From contig NZ_KB895422.1 of NCBI RefSeq assembly GCF_000374845.1, positions 1-64,000 of the forward strand: a stretch of DNA of 64,000 bases, written 5' to 3'. Position numbers and translations under genes: made by a program. The DNA comes from Paenibacillus terrigena DSM 21567 (GTDB lineage Bacteria; Bacillota; Bacilli; Paenibacillales; Paenibacillaceae). The notes beneath the pieces are model-generated. The model was not told the origin of the DNA. It did no database searches and saw nothing but the letters and a program-made list of their open reading frames with translations. This document shows, in pieces, positions 34,142-43,684 of this stretch (its first letter is position 1; every line of letters begins with the position of its first letter).

Positions 34142-34906
34142 TTATACGCCTAACCATTTCTTGAACATATGCTTCGTTGTCGCCTTGTTCATCTCAGCGA
34201 TCGAAGTTGTGAGTGGAATGCCCTTCGGACAAGAACGCACACAGTTCTGCGAGTTACCGCAGCCTTCGATTCCGCCCTCTTCCATCAAGGCATCTAGACG
34301 CTCATCCTTGTTCATCTCACCTGTTGGGTGCGCGTTGAACAAGCGAACTTGTGAGATCGGCGCAGGTCCGATAAAGCTTGTTTTTTCGTTCACGTTCGGA
34401 CAAGCTTCTAAGCAGACACCGCATGTCATACACTTCGACAATTCGTACGCCCATTGACGTTTGGATTCTGCCATCCGTGGTCCAGGACCAAGGTCATACG
34501 TCCCATCAATCGGAATCCACGCCTTCACTTTCTTTAAGGCGTTGAACATCCGGCTGCGGTCAATGACAAGGTCACGAACGACTGGGAAGGTGCTCATCGG
34601 TGCTATACGTACCGGCTGCTCAAGTTTGTCGACGAGCGCCGAGCAAGCCTGACGCGGTTTGCCGTTGATGACCATCGAACATGCCCCGCATACTTCCTCC
34701 AAACAGTTGGATTCCCAGCATACCGGCGATGTCGATTGACCATTCGCGTTCTTCGGATTCCGCTGAATTTCCATTAAGGCACTAATCACGTTCATCCCTG
34801 GACGGTAAGGCACTTCGAATTCTTCTGTATAAGACTTCGCATCCGGTTTATCCTGACGCGTGACTATGAATTTAACGGTTTTGGATGATACTGTAGTCTC
34901 CGCCAT
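34142..34906 (-). CDS. sdhB: Succinate dehydrogenase iron-sulfur subunit
   Basis: A 254-residue electron-transfer subunit of complex II, on the inner face of the membrane. The N-terminal ferredoxin domain has the 2Fe-2S ligands in CWESNCLEEVCGACSM and a distal Cys in PRQAC; the C-terminal domain carries CMTCGVCLEACP and CGNSQNCVRSCPKG for 4Fe-4S and 3Fe-4S clusters. It follows sdhA by two bases, the order sdhCAB being standard in Bacilli. Confidence 0.97.
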   Translation of the reverse strand: MAETTVSSKTVKFIVTRQDKPDAKSYTEEFEVPYRPGMNVISALMEIQRNPKNANGQSTSPVCWESNCLEEVCGACSMVINGKPRQACSALVDKLEQPVRIAPMSTFPVVRDLVIDRSRMFNALKKVKAWIPIDGTYDLGPGPRMAESKRQWAYELSKCMTCGVCLEACPNVNEKTSFIGPAPISQVRLFNAHPTGEMNKDERLDALMEEGGIEGCGNSQNCVRSCPKGIPLTTSIAEMNKATTKHMFKKWLGV

Positions 34907-34908
34907 CG

Positions 34909-36666
34909 TTATTCTCCTTTCTTCTTATCTGTCGAATAATCGCGTTTACGCGGTTTAATAAGCGATACATCTACCTCTTCATACGAAATCGTTGGTCCGT
35001 CTGGCGTCCATGCTGCTTTCGTCGTCTTCATGAAATCTTCATCGTTACGATCCGGGAATTCCGGTTTGTAATGCGCACCACGGCTCTCATTACGCATTAA
35101 TGCACCTAATGTCATCGCTTCGGATAACTCTAACATGTTCCAGAGTTGACGCGTAAAGGCTACTCCTTGGTTGTTCCAACGCGCCGTATCGGTCATATTG
35201 ATGTTCTGGTAACGCTGCTTTAATTCTTTGATCTTGGCGATTGTCTCTTCAAGCTTTTTGTTATAACGAACCACGGTCATGTTATTCGTCATCCACTCAC
35301 CAAGTTCTTTATGCAATACATAGGCATTCTCTTTGCCTTCCATCTTAAGCAAGCTCTCGTACTTGTCCGTCTGCTTCTTGCTCTCGCGATCGAATACGGA
35401 GGAGGAGATATCTTCAGCTGATTTCTTCAAGCCGCGGATATATTCAACTGCCTTCGGTCCGGATACCATCCCGCCGTAGATGGCGGACAAGAGCGAGTTC
35501 GCGCCCAGACGGTTCGCACCGTGATATTGGTATTCACATTCGCCGGCTGCGAATAATCCAGGAATGTTCGTCATTTGATTGTAGTCGACCCACATGCCGC
35601 CCATCGAATAATGGACTGCCGGGAAGATTTTCATCGGAATTTTACGAGGGTCATCACCCATGAATTTCTCATAAATCTCAATAATGCCGCCGAGCTTCAC
35701 ATCTAGTACTTTCGGATCTTTGTGCGACAAGTCAAGGTATACCATGTTCTCGCCGTTAATCCCCAGTTTCTGATCCACACAGACGCTGAAAATTTCACGT
35801 GTTGCAATATCCCGCGGCACAAGGTTACCGTATGCCGGATATTTCTCTTCAAGGAAATACCAAGGCTTACCGTCTTTATATGTCCAGATCCGTCCACCTT
35901 CACCGCGTGCAGACTCCGACATTAAGCGAAGCTTATCGTCCCCAGGAATCGCCGTCGGGTGAATCTGAATGAACTCCCCGTTCGCGTAATGAACACCTTG
36001 CTGATACACTGCGCTCGCTGCTGTTCCTGTGTTGATAACCGAGTTCGTTGTTTTACCGAAAATAATACCAGGACCGCCTGTTGCGAGAATAACCGCATCC
36101 GCTGCGAATGTAACAACTTCCATTGTACGAAGATCTTGCGCAGTAATCCCGCGGCATACGCCCTCGTCATCGATGACCGTCGATAAGAACTCCCAATGCT
36201 CGCGTTTTGTTACAAGCCCTGCTGCCTCATGACGACGAACTTGCTCATCGAGTGCGTACAAGAGTTGCTGTCCTGTCGTCGCCCCCGCAAAGGCTGTACG
36301 GCTGTATTTCGTTCCACCGAACCGGCGGAAATCAAGTAATCCCTCTGGTGTACGGTTGAACATGACACCCATGCGGTCCATCAAGTGGATAATCCCTGGC
36401 GCTGCATCACACATCGCTTTGATTGGAGGTTGGTTCGCTAAGAAGTCTCCCCCATATACCGTATCGTCAAAGTGCTCCCATGTGGAGTCGCCTTCACCTT
36501 TCGTATTTACGGCACCGTTAATTCCGCCCTGTGCACATACGGAGTGAGAACGTTTCACCGGTACAAGCGAGAATAGTTCTACATGTACATCCGCTTCTGC
36601 TGCTTTGATCGTGGCCATCAGACCTGCTAGTCCGCCGCCTACGACGATGATTTTAGATTTCGACAT
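34909..36666 (-). CDS. sdhA: Succinate dehydrogenase flavoprotein subunit
   Basis: A 585-residue FAD enzyme oxidising succinate to fumarate in the TCA cycle. FAD motif VVGGGLAGLMATIKAAE at the N-terminus; covalent flavin His in SHSVCAQGGINGA; substrate-site residues in HPTAIPGDDKL and SESARGEGG; HYSMGGMWVD and the capping C-terminal domain with ALMRNESRGAHYKPEFP. Complete; co-transcribed with sdhC and sdhB. Confidence 0.97.
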   Translation of the reverse strand: MSKSKIIVVGGGLAGLMATIKAAEADVHVELFSLVPVKRSHSVCAQGGINGAVNTKGEGDSTWEHFDDTVYGGDFLANQPPIKAMCDAAPGIIHLMDRMGVMFNRTPEGLLDFRRFGGTKYSRTAFAGATTGQQLLYALDEQVRRHEAAGLVTKREHWEFLSTVIDDEGVCRGITAQDLRTMEVVTFAADAVILATGGPGIIFGKTTNSVINTGTAASAVYQQGVHYANGEFIQIHPTAIPGDDKLRLMSESARGEGGRIWTYKDGKPWYFLEEKYPAYGNLVPRDIATREIFSVCVDQKLGINGENMVYLDLSHKDPKVLDVKLGGIIEIYEKFMGDDPRKIPMKIFPAVHYSMGGMWVDYNQMTNIPGLFAAGECEYQYHGANRLGANSLLSAIYGGMVSGPKAVEYIRGLKKSAEDISSSVFDRESKKQTDKYESLLKMEGKENAYVLHKELGEWMTNNMTVVRYNKKLEETIAKIKELKQRYQNINMTDTARWNNQGVAFTRQLWNMLELSEAMTLGALMRNESRGAHYKPEFPDRNDEDFMKTTKAAWTPDGPTISYEEVDVSLIKPRKRDYSTDKKKGE

Positions 36667-36679
36667 TCCATTCCACCCC

Positions 36680-37354
36680 TTAACCGTTAATCATGCCAGT
36701 TGCCAAATTTACAAGCCCTGCTGCTTCAAACTCACTGCCTGTGAACGCAACCAGTGACAGAATGAACAAGAGCGATACAAGAACGAATACGCCCATGCAA
36801 ATATAAGAAGATACACGTTGTGCGCGTGGTCCAACGGTAATCCCCCAGCTCACAAGGAACGACCATAGTCCGTTGCTGAAATGGAATACCGCGGCTACAA
36901 CCCCAATGACGTAAATAATAAAGTAAACAGGTTGTGATAAAATATCATTCATGTGCTGACCAAGTTCTTCATGCGTCAAATTGCCAAGCGTAACTTGAAA
37001 ACGCGTGGTATATAGATGCCATACAACGAAGATGAACGTAATGACACCCGTTACCCGTTGCAGCATGAACATGATGTTGCGACCGTAGCTGTAATTGCTA
37101 ACATTATTTCTAGCTTGATAGGCAATATAGAGACCATATACACCGTGATAGAGCAGCGGCAAGAAAATCCCGAAGATTTCTAAGAAAGTAACTAACGGGA
37201 GATCGTTAAGAAATTTAACGCTGCTATTAAAACCTTCCTTGCCTCCTTCGAACGCGGAGTAATTCGTCAACATGTGCTCCAGGATAAACAAGCCCAGCGG
37301 AATAATCCCGAGTAGCGAGTGCAACTTCCGTGAATAAAAAGAAGTCCCTTTCAT
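36680..37354 (-). CDS. sdhC: Succinate dehydrogenase cytochrome b558 subunit
   Basis: A 224-residue membrane anchor with five hydrophobic helices and heme-ligand histidines typical of the Bacillus di-heme type (SLLGIIPLGLFILEHMLTNY, LYHGVYGLY, VVWHLYTTRF, AVFHFSNGLW). It binds menaquinone and anchors SdhAB. First gene of the operon; GAAAGGGG lies upstream of ATG 37354. The promoter should lie in the interval shared with the divergent LysR gene. Confidence 0.93.
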   Translation of the reverse strand: MKGTSFYSRKLHSLLGIIPLGLFILEHMLTNYSAFEGGKEGFNSSVKFLNDLPLVTFLEIFGIFLPLLYHGVYGLYIAYQARNNVSNYSYGRNIMFMLQRVTGVITFIFVVWHLYTTRFQVTLGNLTHEELGQHMNDILSQPVYFIIYVIGVVAAVFHFSNGLWSFLVSWGITVGPRAQRVSSYICMGVFVLVSLLFILSLVAFTGSEFEAAGLVNLATGMING

Positions 37355-37460
37355 AAGTAAGCGTTTCCCCTTTCAATCGTTGCCATTGATTAGTTTCCAT
37401 TTTTCATGTGAACAAGTTGTGAATGGTTTATACCATCTATCATGTTACTCCTTTTTCGCT

Positions 37461-37502
37461 TATAATGGAAATGCGTATTTTCTATTAGTTTTTATAACTA
37501 AT
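37461..37502. promoter_or_regulatory. LysR-type operator between sdhC and lysR
   Basis: ATTAGTTTTTATAACTAAT (37484-37502) is a perfect 7-5-7 inverted repeat with the T-N11-A core of LysR-type sites. It is 20 bases upstream of the LysR gene and just after a TATAAT at 37461-37466, fitting autorepression and possible control of sdh. Confidence 0.65.
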
Positions 37503-37521
37503 TTGCATAAGAGGTGTCGAA

Positions 37522-38448
37522 ATGTTAGAAATGATGCAATATTTTGCAGCAGTCGTAGAACAGTCGAGTCTGAACAAAGCCTCTCAGCTGTTGAATTTAT
37601 CACAACCAGCCCTCTCCAGAAAAATTACCAAACTGGAAGACCAGCTTGGTGTACAACTCTTTACTCGAAATGGTAAGAAGCTCGAACTGACGAGAATCGG
37701 CCAGCTCACCTATGAATTCGCACTCGAAATGCGGCAAATCGAACGCGATCTGCTGCAGACCATCGCTGAATATAAAGCAACGGATAAAAGTATGATTACG
37801 ATCGGGGCCAGTCTAACGACCCTGCAATCCACACTCCCCGATCTTATTCATGTCTTCCTGAGCAAGCATCCCGAGACGGAGATGAAGGCGATCACGGGCA
37901 AAACCCACGAGATCGTCACCCTCGTACGGGAGAAGAAGGTCGATATCGGTCTTGTTGCTTCTTTAATTAATGAACCGCCGCTCCAGTGCCTTCCTTTATT
38001 CGAAGACCATCTGGATCTCGTACTGCCGAAGCACCATGTGCTGCATGCCAAGAAAACGATCGATATACAAGATTTGAACGGCCTCCCGATGATCCTATTC
38101 TCGAGAGGCACCTGGTACCGTATACTAACCGATGATCTATTCCATCGTTGCCGGGTTATTCCAGATGTTCGCATGGAGATTGACTCCTTTGAAGCCATCA
38201 TTCGCTTGCTCTCGACTGGGAAGTCAGCAACTCTTCTGCCTCACTCATATCTTAGACCGCAATTATTAGCTGATAACGAGCTAACGGTCGTCCATTTACG
38301 TGAATTGGAGCAGACCAAGCGTACGACATCTTTGATCTATTCCGACCCTGCATCCCTAAGCACTTCGGCGCAAATGCTCATTCAAGAAGCCTCTTCATAT
38401 GCGAAGCTGCAGTCTTTTACCGCAAAAGCAAAAAGCCATGGAAACTAA
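37522..38448 (+). CDS. LysR family transcriptional regulator divergent from sdhCAB
   Basis: A 308-residue regulator: winged helix-turn-helix at 1-60 (SSLNKASQLLNLSQPALSRKITKLE) and effector-binding domain at 90-295. ATG 37522 follows AAGAGGTG. The divergent layout and the perfect dyad in the shared interval suggest that it regulates itself and perhaps succinate dehydrogenase; citrate-responsive CcpC is a precedent for TCA control by a LysR protein, but identity with CcpC is not shown. Its last codons overlap the terminator of the convergent antiporter gene. Confidence 0.88.
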   Translation: MLEMMQYFAAVVEQSSLNKASQLLNLSQPALSRKITKLEDQLGVQLFTRNGKKLELTRIGQLTYEFALEMRQIERDLLQTIAEYKATDKSMITIGASLTTLQSTLPDLIHVFLSKHPETEMKAITGKTHEIVTLVREKKVDIGLVASLINEPPLQCLPLFEDHLDLVLPKHHVLHAKKTIDIQDLNGLPMILFSRGTWYRILTDDLFHRCRVIPDVRMEIDSFEAIIRLLSTGKSATLLPHSYLRPQLLADNELTVVHLRELEQTKRTTSLIYSDPASLSTSAQMLIQEASSYAKLQSFTAKAKSHGN

Positions 38449-38460
38449 ACATCCATGGCA
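38431..38460 (-). terminator. Intrinsic terminator after the antiporter gene
   Basis: Perfect GCCATGG / CCATGGC stem with an 11-base loop followed on the minus strand by TTTTTGCTTTT; contains the stop codon of the convergent LysR gene. Confidence 0.75.
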
Positions 38461-38472
38461 AGGCCATCAGCA

Positions 38473-39717
38473 TTAATTATTCGGTTTCACTTCAAGTCCC
38501 AGCTTCCGCGCGACCCAGGCCGTTGTGCTTGCCTGTACCAGAATCGTGAGCATGATCGCCATGAAGGTAACGGATGCAATAATATCCGCATGCTCCACAC
38601 CTGACGCGACAATCATCCCCGATAACGCGGCCGGAATGACGCCCGTCTCACGTACCCATACCATGAACGCCATCTCGCGCCACGTCCATTTCGCTCTTCG
38701 ATCAGGGAGTGCACAAGCTATGACGGTGAGCGGTCTCGCAATGAACATCAGCACCAACACAACGGCAAGACTTGGCCAGAAATATTCGATCAACACCTGG
38801 AAATTGACTTGACTGCCAAGCAGAATGAAGATCAGCATACGCATCAATACCGTAATATTATCTGCGAAATGATCCATCTCTTGGCGTTTCTCATGCATCG
38901 ATAAGCCGAATGTCTTCTCATTGCCCCAGATTAAGCCCGCAACGAATGTCGCCATAAAGCCGCTAACATGCAACAAATCCCCAATCAAGTACGCCGCAAG
39001 CGCGACAACGATCATCGCAATCGTCGTATACTCACGCAAGACTGCAAATCGATGATGTCCTGTCAAATACGAGAATGGGATTGCGACGACCACCCCAACA
39101 ATAATTCCACCAACTGCTGTCTTCAAGAAATCAAAAATCATCGGACCTGCTTCCAGACTCCCTTGGCCTAAGACCACAGCGAGTAAGGTAAAGGTAATAA
39201 TAGACCCCGTCGCATCATTAAATGCCGACTCACTCTCAACCGTCTCACGTACCTTGTCCCGAATCTTTACCTGCCTGAAGACCGGAATGATCGATGCTGG
39301 GTCTGTCGATGCGATGACTGCACCTACCAATAGCGACAAAATCCATCCAAGCCCGAACAAATAATGCACAGCTACACCGACGACGCCGACAGTGATCAAC
39401 ACCCCTGGCACACTTAATAAGGAAATCGTGATCCAGACTTTACGGAGCCCATGAAGTCCAATATTCCGCCCGCCATCGAACAGAATTAATGTAGAACCAG
39501 CCGTTAAGATCGTCTGATTGAGCACCGAACTGCTCGTCTCATGAATCCAATGCAGTCCTTGACCGAGCACCATACCGATCAGAATAAAAACGACCACATC
39601 TGGGAGCTTCAGCCATGCAGCAATTTTGCCGGACACCATGCCTGCTATGAAGATTAATACAAGTACAATCAATAGATGCTGAATGATTTCTCCCGTTGCT
39701 GTTCCCAAGTCCACCAC
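38473..39717 (-). CDS. Cation:proton antiporter (CPA family)
   Basis: A 414-residue membrane antiporter with about 12 hydrophobic helices. The ion-site region reads GAVIASTDPASIIPVF and ESESAFNDATGSIITF, the Asp-bearing motifs of NhaP-type CPA1 proteins. It exchanges Na+ or K+ for H+. Third gene in an operon with the Ktr potassium uptake genes (28 bases after the Ktr regulator), so it may release potassium or balance pH with K+ uptake; that is inference from context. Confidence 0.87.
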   Translation of the reverse strand: MVDLGTATGEIIQHLLIVLVLIFIAGMVSGKIAAWLKLPDVVVFILIGMVLGQGLHWIHETSSSVLNQTILTAGSTLILFDGGRNIGLHGLRKVWITISLLSVPGVLITVGVVGVAVHYLFGLGWILSLLVGAVIASTDPASIIPVFRQVKIRDKVRETVESESAFNDATGSIITFTLLAVVLGQGSLEAGPMIFDFLKTAVGGIIVGVVVAIPFSYLTGHHRFAVLREYTTIAMIVVALAAYLIGDLLHVSGFMATFVAGLIWGNEKTFGLSMHEKRQEMDHFADNITVLMRMLIFILLGSQVNFQVLIEYFWPSLAVVLVLMFIARPLTVIACALPDRRAKWTWREMAFMVWVRETGVIPAALSGMIVASGVEHADIIASVTFMAIMLTILVQASTTAWVARKLGLEVKPNN

Positions 39718-39745
39718 GCCCTTGAATGATCAATTCATTAATGTA

Positions 39746-40423
39746 TTATGCCAAAACTTGTCCATCCGTCATTCGCTCTTCGAAGGCGTCGATTTGCTCA
39801 TTCGTCCCAATGATGACCATAATGTCTTTCTCAGAAAGCACTTGTTCTGCCGTAGGTACGATGATAACCCCTTCCTTCTTATTGATCGCAACAATACTGC
39901 AGCCAAAACGGGATCTCGGATTGAGATCTTTGAGCGAGATGCCATCCAGACAACTAGGAACGGTCAACTCCGCAATCGAATAATCTTTAGACAGTTCGAT
40001 GTAATCGAGCAAGTTCGGAGACACCAGTTGATGCGCCACCCGAATCCCCATATCCCGCTCTGGGAAAATCACACGGTCAACGCCGATCCGCTCAAGCACG
40101 CGACCATGCAGATCAGAGATTGCTTTGGCAACAACCTTCTTCACACCAAGCTCCTTCAGCTGAATCGTTGCCAGAATACTCGTCTGAATATCGTCCCCAA
40201 TCGCGACGACTCCGCAATCGAAATTGCGAACCCCTAAAGAACGCAGCGTATCCACATCCGTCGCATCCGCAACGACCGCATGGGTTATCTTACGGCCTAT
40301 CGCATCGACTACCTCTTCATCTTTATCAATCCCCAACACTTCGTGCCCTAGCTCAATCAATTCCTTCGCAAGACTTGAACCAAATCGTCCTAATCCGATC
40401 ACTACAAATTGTTCTGTTTTCAT
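39746..40423 (-). CDS. Ktr potassium uptake regulatory subunit (KtrA/KtrC)
   Basis: A 225-residue peripheral RCK protein. RCK_N (1-140) has the nucleotide-binding VIGLGRFGSSLAKELIELGHEV; RCK_C (145-220) resembles the c-di-AMP-binding domain of KtrA/KtrC. It forms a ring under the membrane subunit and gates it by ATP/ADP. Whether it is KtrA or KtrC cannot be told from sequence alone. It lies 17 bases after its membrane partner. Confidence 0.9.
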   Translation of the reverse strand: MKTEQFVVIGLGRFGSSLAKELIELGHEVLGIDKDEEVVDAIGRKITHAVVADATDVDTLRSLGVRNFDCGVVAIGDDIQTSILATIQLKELGVKKVVAKAISDLHGRVLERIGVDRVIFPERDMGIRVAHQLVSPNLLDYIELSKDYSIAELTVPSCLDGISLKDLNPRSRFGCSIVAINKKEGVIIVPTAEQVLSEKDIMVIIGTNEQIDAFEERMTDGQVLA

Positions 40424-40440
40424 CTCTTTCTTCCGATCTC

Positions 40441-41775
40441 CTATCCAATAATCATTTTGCCTTCAGGATGGCGGTACAATTCTTTCTCTGTCTTTGGTCC
40501 AATCGCATAAGCTAGAGTTAATGGTCCAAGTCTTCCCATAAACATCATCAGGCTAATCATAATTTTTCCGAATACGGTTAAATCCGCCGTCAATCCCATC
40601 GTTAACCCTACCGTTCCGAAGGCCGAGGTCGTCTCGTACAGAATCATTAAGAAATTATGGTCTTCCGTCGTAGAGAGCAGCATCGAGACGAACACGACGA
40701 GCATCAGAGACAAGAACGTGATCGTTAATGCTTTGAATATTCGCTCCTTCGCCAGACGATACCGGAACATGACCACATCTTCTTTACCGCGAATCATGGA
40801 AATGACAGCCATGATCAAAATGGCAAAGGTCGTCGTCTTAATCCCGCCTCCCGTCGATCCGGGGGATGCACCAATAAACATCAGAATGATCGTAAAGAAC
40901 TGCGACGCCTGCCGCATGCTGCCGAGATCGAGTGTGTTCGCACCTGCTGTACGCGGGGACACCGATTGGAAGAAGGAGGCGAGTATTTTACCTGACCAAT
41001 CCAATGGAGCTAATGTCTTATTATTCGTAAATTCGAAGACGAAAATGACTATCGCACCAAAAACGATCAAAAAGCTCGTCATCGATAAAACGACTTTTGT
41101 ATGTAAAGACAATTTTTTTCGATTTCTAAAATCCACCAAATCCGCCATAACAATAAATCCGATGCCACCGAAGATAATAAGAAGCATGGAGACAATATTG
41201 ACAAGCGGGTCACTAACATAGGCTGTTAAGCTCGAGAAATGCCCGAATAGATCAAAACCAGCATTATTAAAGAAGGATACCGCATGGAATATACCGAAAT
41301 AGAGTGCACGGATGAACGGCATATCGAAGGACCAACGGATCGTGAACAATAATGCAGCGGCTGCTTCGATCGAAACCGAATAAATAAGGACCCTTCGAAT
41401 CAATCGAACGATGCCTTCCATACTCGATTGATTCATCGCCTCTTGTAAAATCAAGCGCTCCGACAAGGAGATCCTTTTCTTCAGGACAAGAGCGAATAAA
41501 GTAGCCATGGTCATGAATCCAAGCCCACCAATCTGAATAAGGAACATCAACACGACTTGCCCAAAGACGGTGAAATGCGTTCCTGTATCCACGACGATCA
41601 GTCCCGTCACACATGTGGCTGATGTCGACGTGAACAATGCATCTACGAAGTCAAGTTGAACGCCGTCAACATTCGAAATTGGAAGCATCAACAGAAAAGC
41701 GCCCAGCAGAATTATGCATGCAAATCCAAGGGATAAGATACGAGGTGGCGTTAGCGCAAAAAATTTCTTTTTCAA
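40441..41775 (-). CDS. Ktr/Trk potassium uptake membrane subunit (KtrB/KtrD)
   Basis: A protein of about 444 residues with four M1-P-M2 repeats; selectivity-filter segments include SATCVTGL, FNNAGFDL, SPRTAGAN and STTSAFGTVGLTMGLT-like loops, and the intramembrane GASPGSTGGGIK stretch. It conducts K+, driven with Na+ in characterised Ktr systems. The frame runs to 41865, but the best ribosome binding site (AAGGGAAGGG) precedes TTG 41775, which gives LKKKFFALTPPRIL, close to the usual KtrD N-terminus; the exact start is uncertain. First gene of a K+ uptake/antiport operon. Confidence 0.88.
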   Translation of the reverse strand: MKKKFFALTPPRILSLGFACIILLGAFLLMLPISNVDGVQLDFVDALFTSTSATCVTGLIVVDTGTHFTVFGQVVLMFLIQIGGLGFMTMATLFALVLKKRISLSERLILQEAMNQSSMEGIVRLIRRVLIYSVSIEAAAALLFTIRWSFDMPFIRALYFGIFHAVSFFNNAGFDLFGHFSSLTAYVSDPLVNIVSMLLIIFGGIGFIVMADLVDFRNRKKLSLHTKVVLSMTSFLIVFGAIVIFVFEFTNNKTLAPLDWSGKILASFFQSVSPRTAGANTLDLGSMRQASQFFTIILMFIGASPGSTGGGIKTTTFAILIMAVISMIRGKEDVVMFRYRLAKERIFKALTITFLSLMLVVFVSMLLSTTEDHNFLMILYETTSAFGTVGLTMGLTADLTVFGKIMISLMMFMGRLGPLTLAYAIGPKTEKELYRHPEGKMIIG

Positions 41776-41968
41776 AAATACCCTTCCCTTCACTAAAATA
41801 CCAAAGCAAGTATACTTGATCTCCATCATTTTGTCATACAATGTTTTTAGGGCATTCTTGATCATACGCTGGTACTCAGCAGATGAACTATGATATTTTT
41901 ACTAGTATCATCCTGTAGACCTTAATTTTCGGTGCTCAACTCAATTTGTCATGATTAGGAGGAACGTA

Positions 41969-43684
41969 ATGAATCATCTCGGCAATCGCCTTCAGCTACA
42001 ATTTAATCGCAAGATACTACTAACGTTGGGAACCATAGGACTCATCATCTTCATACTCCTGCAGGTGTTACCAGCATTCTTCTCGCCGCAAGCGAGCGAG
42101 GCTCCGAATCAACCTGCCATCTCCAAAGAAGCAGCAACGGACAAGGCGCTTGCGTTCGTGAAGCAAAACTGGCCTCAAGCAAATCCGAATGCAGTTGAAG
42201 CTTCCATCTCTTACGCGACCAATTCTAACCTATATGGTTATCTTGTTTCCAATAAGCTATTAGATAAATATCATAAAACATTTGTCCAAAAATATCCTTA
42301 TGAATATTATCGCGTTGAGATCCCAGAACGAAATGTACCCAGCAAGGCCTACTATATTTACTTGAATATGCAATCTGGTGAAGTCATTTCGTGGAAAATG
42401 TTCACGCCGGAGGATACGCCATCCCTTCGAACAAAGGATGAATTGATCGATGCAGCCAAGCAGCACTTGGCAAAGGCCGGGTATGATATCAACTTGTTAA
42501 CCGTGCAGAAGACGACATCCGAGAAGAATTTCCCGAATCACACGAATATTGTCCTAGAAGATACATCACGTAAGATCGGTGAATCTACACTGCTCATCAC
42601 TGTTCAATTCATCCAAGATGAGATTTCATCCGTGACACCTGCTTTCTCTGTACCGGAATCACATCTTCTCTATGTTCAGCAGCAGCAACGAAATGCCAAC
42701 TGGATGACAGGACTCGGTTACTATCTGTTGACCGTGGCACTCGCTGTGTTAGCCATCGTCTACAGTATCCTTAAACGACGTCACACCTCATTCAAACGCG
42801 GTATATTCCTTGCATTGCTCTATACAGGTCTCAGCATTTTCTCGTTCTTCAACATCATGCCGGCCATGAAAGCCATGTCTGGGGATATGCCAGTCGATAA
42901 TACGTTGTTAATCGCTACGGCATTATTACAATGTGTCGTCACGGTCATCATGGGAGTTGCTACTTATTTCTCTTTTGTCGGCGGCGATGCGTTATGGCGG
43001 GAGCGAGGACTAAACCCTTGGCCACGATTCCGTGAGCCTGGTTACGGCGATTATGTTTTTCGTAGTATGGGAATCGGCTACATTACCGCCTTTTTCCTAC
43101 TCGGATTACAGGTGATCATCTATATCGCCCTTTCCATAACGATCGGCACCTGGTCGACAACCGATGCCACGCAATCGACTTACAATATGATTTATCCACT
43201 TCTCTTCCCGCTCATGGCTTGGGTTGCAGGTATTGGGGAGGAAGCAACATACCGGTTGTTTGGCATTATTATGCTGAAGAAAATCGTGCGCAATACGTTT
43301 ATCGCTTGTCTGATCTCCACGTTAATCTGGGCATTCGGTCATACGTTATACCCGATTTATCCAACGTATTCGCGACCGATTGAATTAATATTTTTAGGAC
43401 TAGGATTCTCATGGATCTTCTTCCGATATGGATTTATTACAGCGGTCTTCGCTCACGTCATCTTCGACAGCATTGGAATGGGACTAAGTGTGATTCTGAT
43501 GAAAAATGGAACCGCCTATACGTTAATTGGACTCGGATACATGATCTTGCCTGCCATCGTCGCTTGGGTGATCCGATGGTTCTATCGCATGAGGTACCCC
43601 CATGACCCAAATGAACCTGTAGGGCCTATTCAGCCAAAAGAAAAGGAGCCGTTAACTACGACTCCTCCTGAAGCGCTTGTATAA
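41969..43684 (+). CDS. CPBP-family intramembrane metalloprotease-like protein with large N-terminal domain
   Basis: A 571-residue membrane protein. After a signal-anchor helix (about 14-35) comes an extracellular region of roughly 190 residues, PepSY-like in pattern ([17 protein letters not shown]). Multiple membrane helices follow, and the C-terminal 180 residues form an Abi/CPBP domain with [12 protein letters not shown] (EExxxR), AFGHTLYP and FAHVIFDS, the presumed catalytic Glu/His set. Start ATG 41969 is preferred; ATG 41951 encodes the AGGAGG itself. Its last 29 bases overlap the 3' end of convergent uvrC. Confidence 0.85.
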   Translation: MNHLGNRLQLQFNRKILLTLGTIGLIIFILLQVLPAFFSPQASEAPNQPAISKEAATDKALAFVKQNWPQANPNAVEASISYATNSNLYGYLVSNKLLDKYHKTFVQKYPYEYYRVEIPERNVPSKAYYIYLNMQSGEVISWKMFTPEDTPSLRTKDELIDAAKQHLAKAGYDINLLTVQKTTSEKNFPNHTNIVLEDTSRKIGESTLLITVQFIQDEISSVTPAFSVPESHLLYVQQQQRNANWMTGLGYYLLTVALAVLAIVYSILKRRHTSFKRGIFLALLYTGLSIFSFFNIMPAMKAMSGDMPVDNTLLIATALLQCVVTVIMGVATYFSFVGGDALWRERGLNPWPRFREPGYGDYVFRSMGIGYITAFFLLGLQVIIYIALSITIGTWSTTDATQSTYNMIYPLLFPLMAWVAGIGEEATYRLFGIIMLKKIVRNTFIACLISTLIWAFGHTLYPIYPTYSRPIELIFLGLGFSWIFFRYGFITAVFAHVIFDSIGMGLSVILMKNGTAYTLIGLGYMILPAIVAWVIRWFYRMRYPHDPNEPVGPIQPKEKEPLTTTPPEALV

